Source of the DNA: Clostridia bacterium
Lineage (GTDB): Bacteria > Bacillota > Clostridia > Oscillospirales > Oscillospiraceae
NCBI GenBank assembly: GCA_021153265.1
Contig: JAGKTU010000066.1
Coordinates: 1-12,563 of the forward strand
Direction: 5' to 3'
DNA: 12,563 nt
The notes beneath the pieces are model-generated. The model was not told the DNA's origin, made no database searches, and was given only the letters and a program-made list of their open reading frames with translations. The position numbers and the translations under genes were made by a program. Positions 10,234-12,563 of the stretch are shown piece after piece. Position 1 is the stretch's first letter. The number at the start of each line of letters is the position of its first letter.

Positions 10234-12132
10234 TTATTCCAGTTCGAAAGCGCCGGTGTAGAGCCGATAATAAGTACCCTTTTGGGCGATCAGCTCCTCG
10301 TGGCTGCCCCGCTCGATGATGCGGCCCTGCTCCAGCACCATGATGCAGTCGGAATTCATGATGGTGGAGAGCCGGTGGGCGATGACAAACACGGTGCGTC
10401 CATGCATCAGGGCATCCATGCCGTCCTGCACCAGTTTTTCTGTTCTGGTGTCGATGGAGGAGGTGGCTTCGTCCAAGATCATCACCGGTGGATCGGCCAC
10501 AGCCGCCCGGGCGATGGCGATCAGCTGCCGCTGACCCTGAGAAAGGCTGGCACCGTTGCCGGTGAGCTCCGTTTCGTAGCCCTGGGGCAGGCGGGTGATG
10601 AAGTCGTGGGCGTTGGCCAGCTTCGCCGCGGCGATGCAGTCTTCATCGGTGGCATCCAGCTTGCCGTAGCGGATGTTGTCCATAACGGTGCCGGTGAAGA
10701 GGTTGGTTTCCTGCAGCACGATGCCCAGAGAGCGGCGCAGGTCGGCTTTTTTGATCTTGTTGATGTTGATATCGTCGTAGCGGATCTTGCCGTCAGCGAT
10801 GTCATAGAACCGGTTGATCAGATTGGTAATGGTGGTCTTGCCTGCACCGGTGGCGCCCACGAAGGCGATCTTCTGACCGGGACGGGCATAGAGGGTGATA
10901 TCATGCAGGACGGTCTTCTCCGGCACATAGCCAAAGTCCACCTCGTGGAGGGTGATGTCGCCCTTCAGCTCGGTGTAAGTCACGGTACCCTCAGCCTTGT
11001 GGGGATGCTTCCATGCCCAGTGACCGGTGCGGGTGGCGGACTCGGTGATGGTGCCGTCCTGCGCAATGTTGGCGTTGACCAGCTCCACATAGCCCTCGTC
11101 GGCTTCCGGCTCTTCGTCCATCAGCTCAAAGACCCGCTCCGCACCGGCCATAGCCATGACAATGGCGTTGATCTGGTTGGAGATCTGGTTGATGGGCATG
11201 TTGAAGTTCCGGGAGAGGGTCATGAATGTCATCAGAGCGCCGATGGTCAGCAGTCTGCCGCCGGACTGGACCACGATGCTACCGCCCACGATGGCGAGAA
11301 TGGCAAACTGGACGTAGCCGAGATTGTTGTTGATGGGGCCCATCATGTTGGAGAATTTACCGGCGGAGTAGGCGTTGTCGCAGAGGACCGTGTTCAGCTT
11401 GTCGAATTCGTCCTTGCAGGTGTCCTCGTGGTTGAAGACTTTGACCACCTTTTGGCCCGTGATCATCTCCTCAATGTAGCCGTTGACCGCACCCAGAGAT
11501 TTCTGCTGGCCAATGAAATACTTGCCAGCCTTGCCGGCCAATGTCTTGGTGACGAACACCACGCCGAGAACCGTGAACATGGTGACGATGGTTAAGATCC
11601 AGGAGGTCTTCAGCATGGTGACAAACACCACGACCAAGGTGACGATGCTGGATACCGCCTGAGGGATGGACTGGGAGATCATCTGCCGGAGGGTATCGAT
11701 GTCGCTGGTGTAGCGGGACATGATGTTGCCGGCGGTATTGGAGTCGAAATAGCGGATGGGCAGCCGCTGCATCTTGGTAAACAGCTCATTGCGGATGGTC
11801 TTCTGGATGCCTTGGGTCACATCTACCATCAGATAGCTCTGCAGGAAGCTGCCCAGCATACCGATGACGAAGACGCCGGCGATCCGGAGGATAAACTGAA
11901 ACAGGGGGGAGAAATCCTCCGAGCCTTCTGCCACCATGGGCAGGATAAAGTCGTCCACCAGTTTACCGAGGGCGGTGGAGCCGATGGTCTGGGATACGGC
12001 GGTGGCGAAGATGCACAGCAGAACCAGAAGCAAAGTGGGGGTGTAATGCTTCAGATAGCTGAGCAGCCGCAGGAGGGTCTTCTTGGGGTTTTTGGCTTGG
12101 CGTCCGTCGCCGCGCATTTTCACAGGAGGCAT
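10234..12132 (-). CDS. ABC exporter subunit with canonical ATPase motifs (TMD-NBD half-transporter)
   Basis: A 632-residue half-transporter of the multidrug/lipid exporter type. The N-terminal membrane domain has about six helices (roughly 31-330), including the V-F-N-H-E coupling region near 232-236. The C-terminal nucleotide-binding domain has Walker A G-A-T-G-A-G-K-T (426-433), Q-loop Q474, signature L-S-Q-G-Q (530-534), Walker B M-I-L-D-E (551-555) with catalytic E555, and H586. Between the domains lies an extra segment of about 45 residues (345-390) seen in some clostridial exporters. ATG 12132 has GGAGGG 8 nt upstream, and the stop of the preceding subunit overlaps it as TAATG, so the two are translationally coupled. 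With its partner it should form a heterodimer; the exported substrate is unknown. Confidence 0.93.
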   Translation of the reverse strand: MPPVKMRGDGRQAKNPKKTLLRLLSYLKHYTPTLLLVLLCIFATAVSQTIGSTALGKLVDDFILPMVAEGSEDFSPLFQFILRIAGVFVIGMLGSFLQSYLMVDVTQGIQKTIRNELFTKMQRLPIRYFDSNTAGNIMSRYTSDIDTLRQMISQSIPQAVSSIVTLVVVFVTMLKTSWILTIVTMFTVLGVVFVTKTLAGKAGKYFIGQQKSLGAVNGYIEEMITGQKVVKVFNHEDTCKDEFDKLNTVLCDNAYSAGKFSNMMGPINNNLGYVQFAILAIVGGSIVVQSGGRLLTIGALMTFMTLSRNFNMPINQISNQINAIVMAMAGAERVFELMDEEPEADEGYVELVNANIAQDGTITESATRTGHWAWKHPHKAEGTVTYTELKGDITLHEVDFGYVPEKTVLHDITLYARPGQKIAFVGATGAGKTTITNLINRFYDIADGKIRYDDININKIKKADLRRSLGIVLQETNLFTGTVMDNIRYGKLDATDEDCIAAAKLANAHDFITRLPQGYETELTGNGASLSQGQRQLIAIARAAVADPPVMILDEATSSIDTRTEKLVQDGMDALMHGRTVFVIAHRLSTIMNSDCIMVLEQGRIIERGSHEELIAQKGTYYRLYTGAFELE

Positions 12133-12563
12133 TACTGAAGCCCTCCTTTCTGCTGAGATTCAAAGACTTCCCGATAGATCGCGGAAGAAACCATCAGTTC
12201 CTCGTGACTGCCCACGGCGCTGATCTGGCCGTTGTCCATGACGATGATCATGTCCGCCTCCTGCACCGAGGAGATGCGCTGGGCGATGATCAGCTTGGTG
12301 GTGCCGGGGATCTCTTCCCGGAAGGCCTGCCGGATCAGGGCGTCGGTACGGGTGTCCACCGCGGAAGTGGAGTCATCGAGAATGAGGATCTTGGGCTTTT
12401 TCAGCAGGGCCCGGGCGATGCAAAGCCGCTGTTTCTGACCGCCGGAAACGTTGGTGCCGCCCTGCTCGATGTGGGTGTCGTAGCCGTCGGGGAAAGATGT
12501 GATGAAATCATGGGCGCAGGAGAGCTTGCAGGCGTGGATCAGCTCTTCGTCGGTGGCGTTCGG
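12132..12563 (-). CDS. ABC exporter partner subunit with degenerate ATPase site (N-terminus outside window)
   Basis: The last 143 residues of a nucleotide-binding domain; the gene continues past the window end. The signature is V-S-G-G-Q (39-43 of the visible part). Walker B reads I-L-I-L-D-D, with Asp where the catalytic Glu should be. The switch His is replaced by Gln (I-I-A-Q-R, Q95). These changes mark the degenerate half of heterodimeric exporters such as TM287/288 or BmrCD. The canonical signature here would complete the active site of the downstream subunit, whose own altered L-S-Q-G-Q faces the degenerate site. It is the first gene of the operon and ends TAA overlapping the next ATG by one base. 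An internal GTG at 12359 is not a start, because the signature motif lies upstream of it. Confidence 0.92.
   Translation of the reverse strand, partial: PNATDEELIHACKLSCAHDFITSFPDGYDTHIEQGGTNVSGGQKQRLCIARALLKKPKILILDDSTSAVDTRTDALIRQAFREEIPGTTKLIIAQRISSVQEADMIIVMDNGQISAVGSHEELMVSSAIYREVFESQQKGGLQ

Noticed and set aside
10219..11595. Long plus-strand frame of 458 codons opposite the ABC exporter gene
   Set aside because: Antisense shadow of a clear ABC exporter with Walker A, signature and Walker B motifs on the minus strand; its composition is typical of such shadows.

Overview
The window looks like chromosomal DNA of a moderately GC-rich gut Clostridium relative, probably Oscillospiraceae/Ruminococcaceae. 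The reasons are strong AGGAGG-type ribosome sites, sigma-A-like promoters with 17-18 nt spacers, short intrinsic terminators, and a gene set typical of these Firmicutes: DegV, DUF2156 protein, a short peptide deformylase, a PrdX-like editing protein, an Ltp-repeat lipoprotein and a heterodimeric ABC exporter. This placement is inference from style and gene content; no rRNA or other marker gene is present.

Layout. Positions 1-30 are the tail of an unidentified plus-strand gene, followed by its terminator. A two-gene plus-strand operon (DUF2156 aminoacyltransferase-like protein and GNAT acetyltransferase, overlapping by 11 nt) ends at a terminator shared with a convergent GH13 alpha-1,6-glucosidase. 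Then come three separately promoted minus-strand units: the GH13 enzyme, a DegV fatty-acid-binding protein and a divergent peptide deformylase. A minus-strand HAD phosphatase / metallo-beta-lactamase-fold operon lies at 5632-7171. A PrdX-like aminoacyl-tRNA editing protein (plus) is convergent with an alpha/beta-hydrolase esterase (minus), which is divergent from an Ltp-repeat lipoprotein (plus). The window ends inside a minus-strand operon for a two-subunit ABC exporter with one degenerate ATP site.

The most unusual part is the pair of long gene-poor stretches, 5072-5631 and 7172-7935. They are two copies of one architecture. From left to right each has a hairpin with a U-run read on the minus strand, a minus-strand promoter driving the neighbouring gene (deformylase or HAD), a plus-strand promoter, a near-perfect ribosome site in front of a three-codon ORF (M-Y-R-stop), a non-homologous interior (95 versus 338 nt), and a 61-bp block identical at 59 positions. 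That block carries two overlapping micro-ORFs and leads into a 17-bp perfect terminator stem. Spacing between the landmarks is almost exactly kept. I do not recognise this element. It may be a non-coding RNA or micro-protein locus with interchangeable interiors, or an internally deleted mobile element carrying an outward promoter.

The other genes look like ordinary housekeeping or accessory functions: glucan use, lipid handling, tRNA quality control, export and envelope. They are arranged in mostly one- or two-gene transcription units with visible promoters and terminators.
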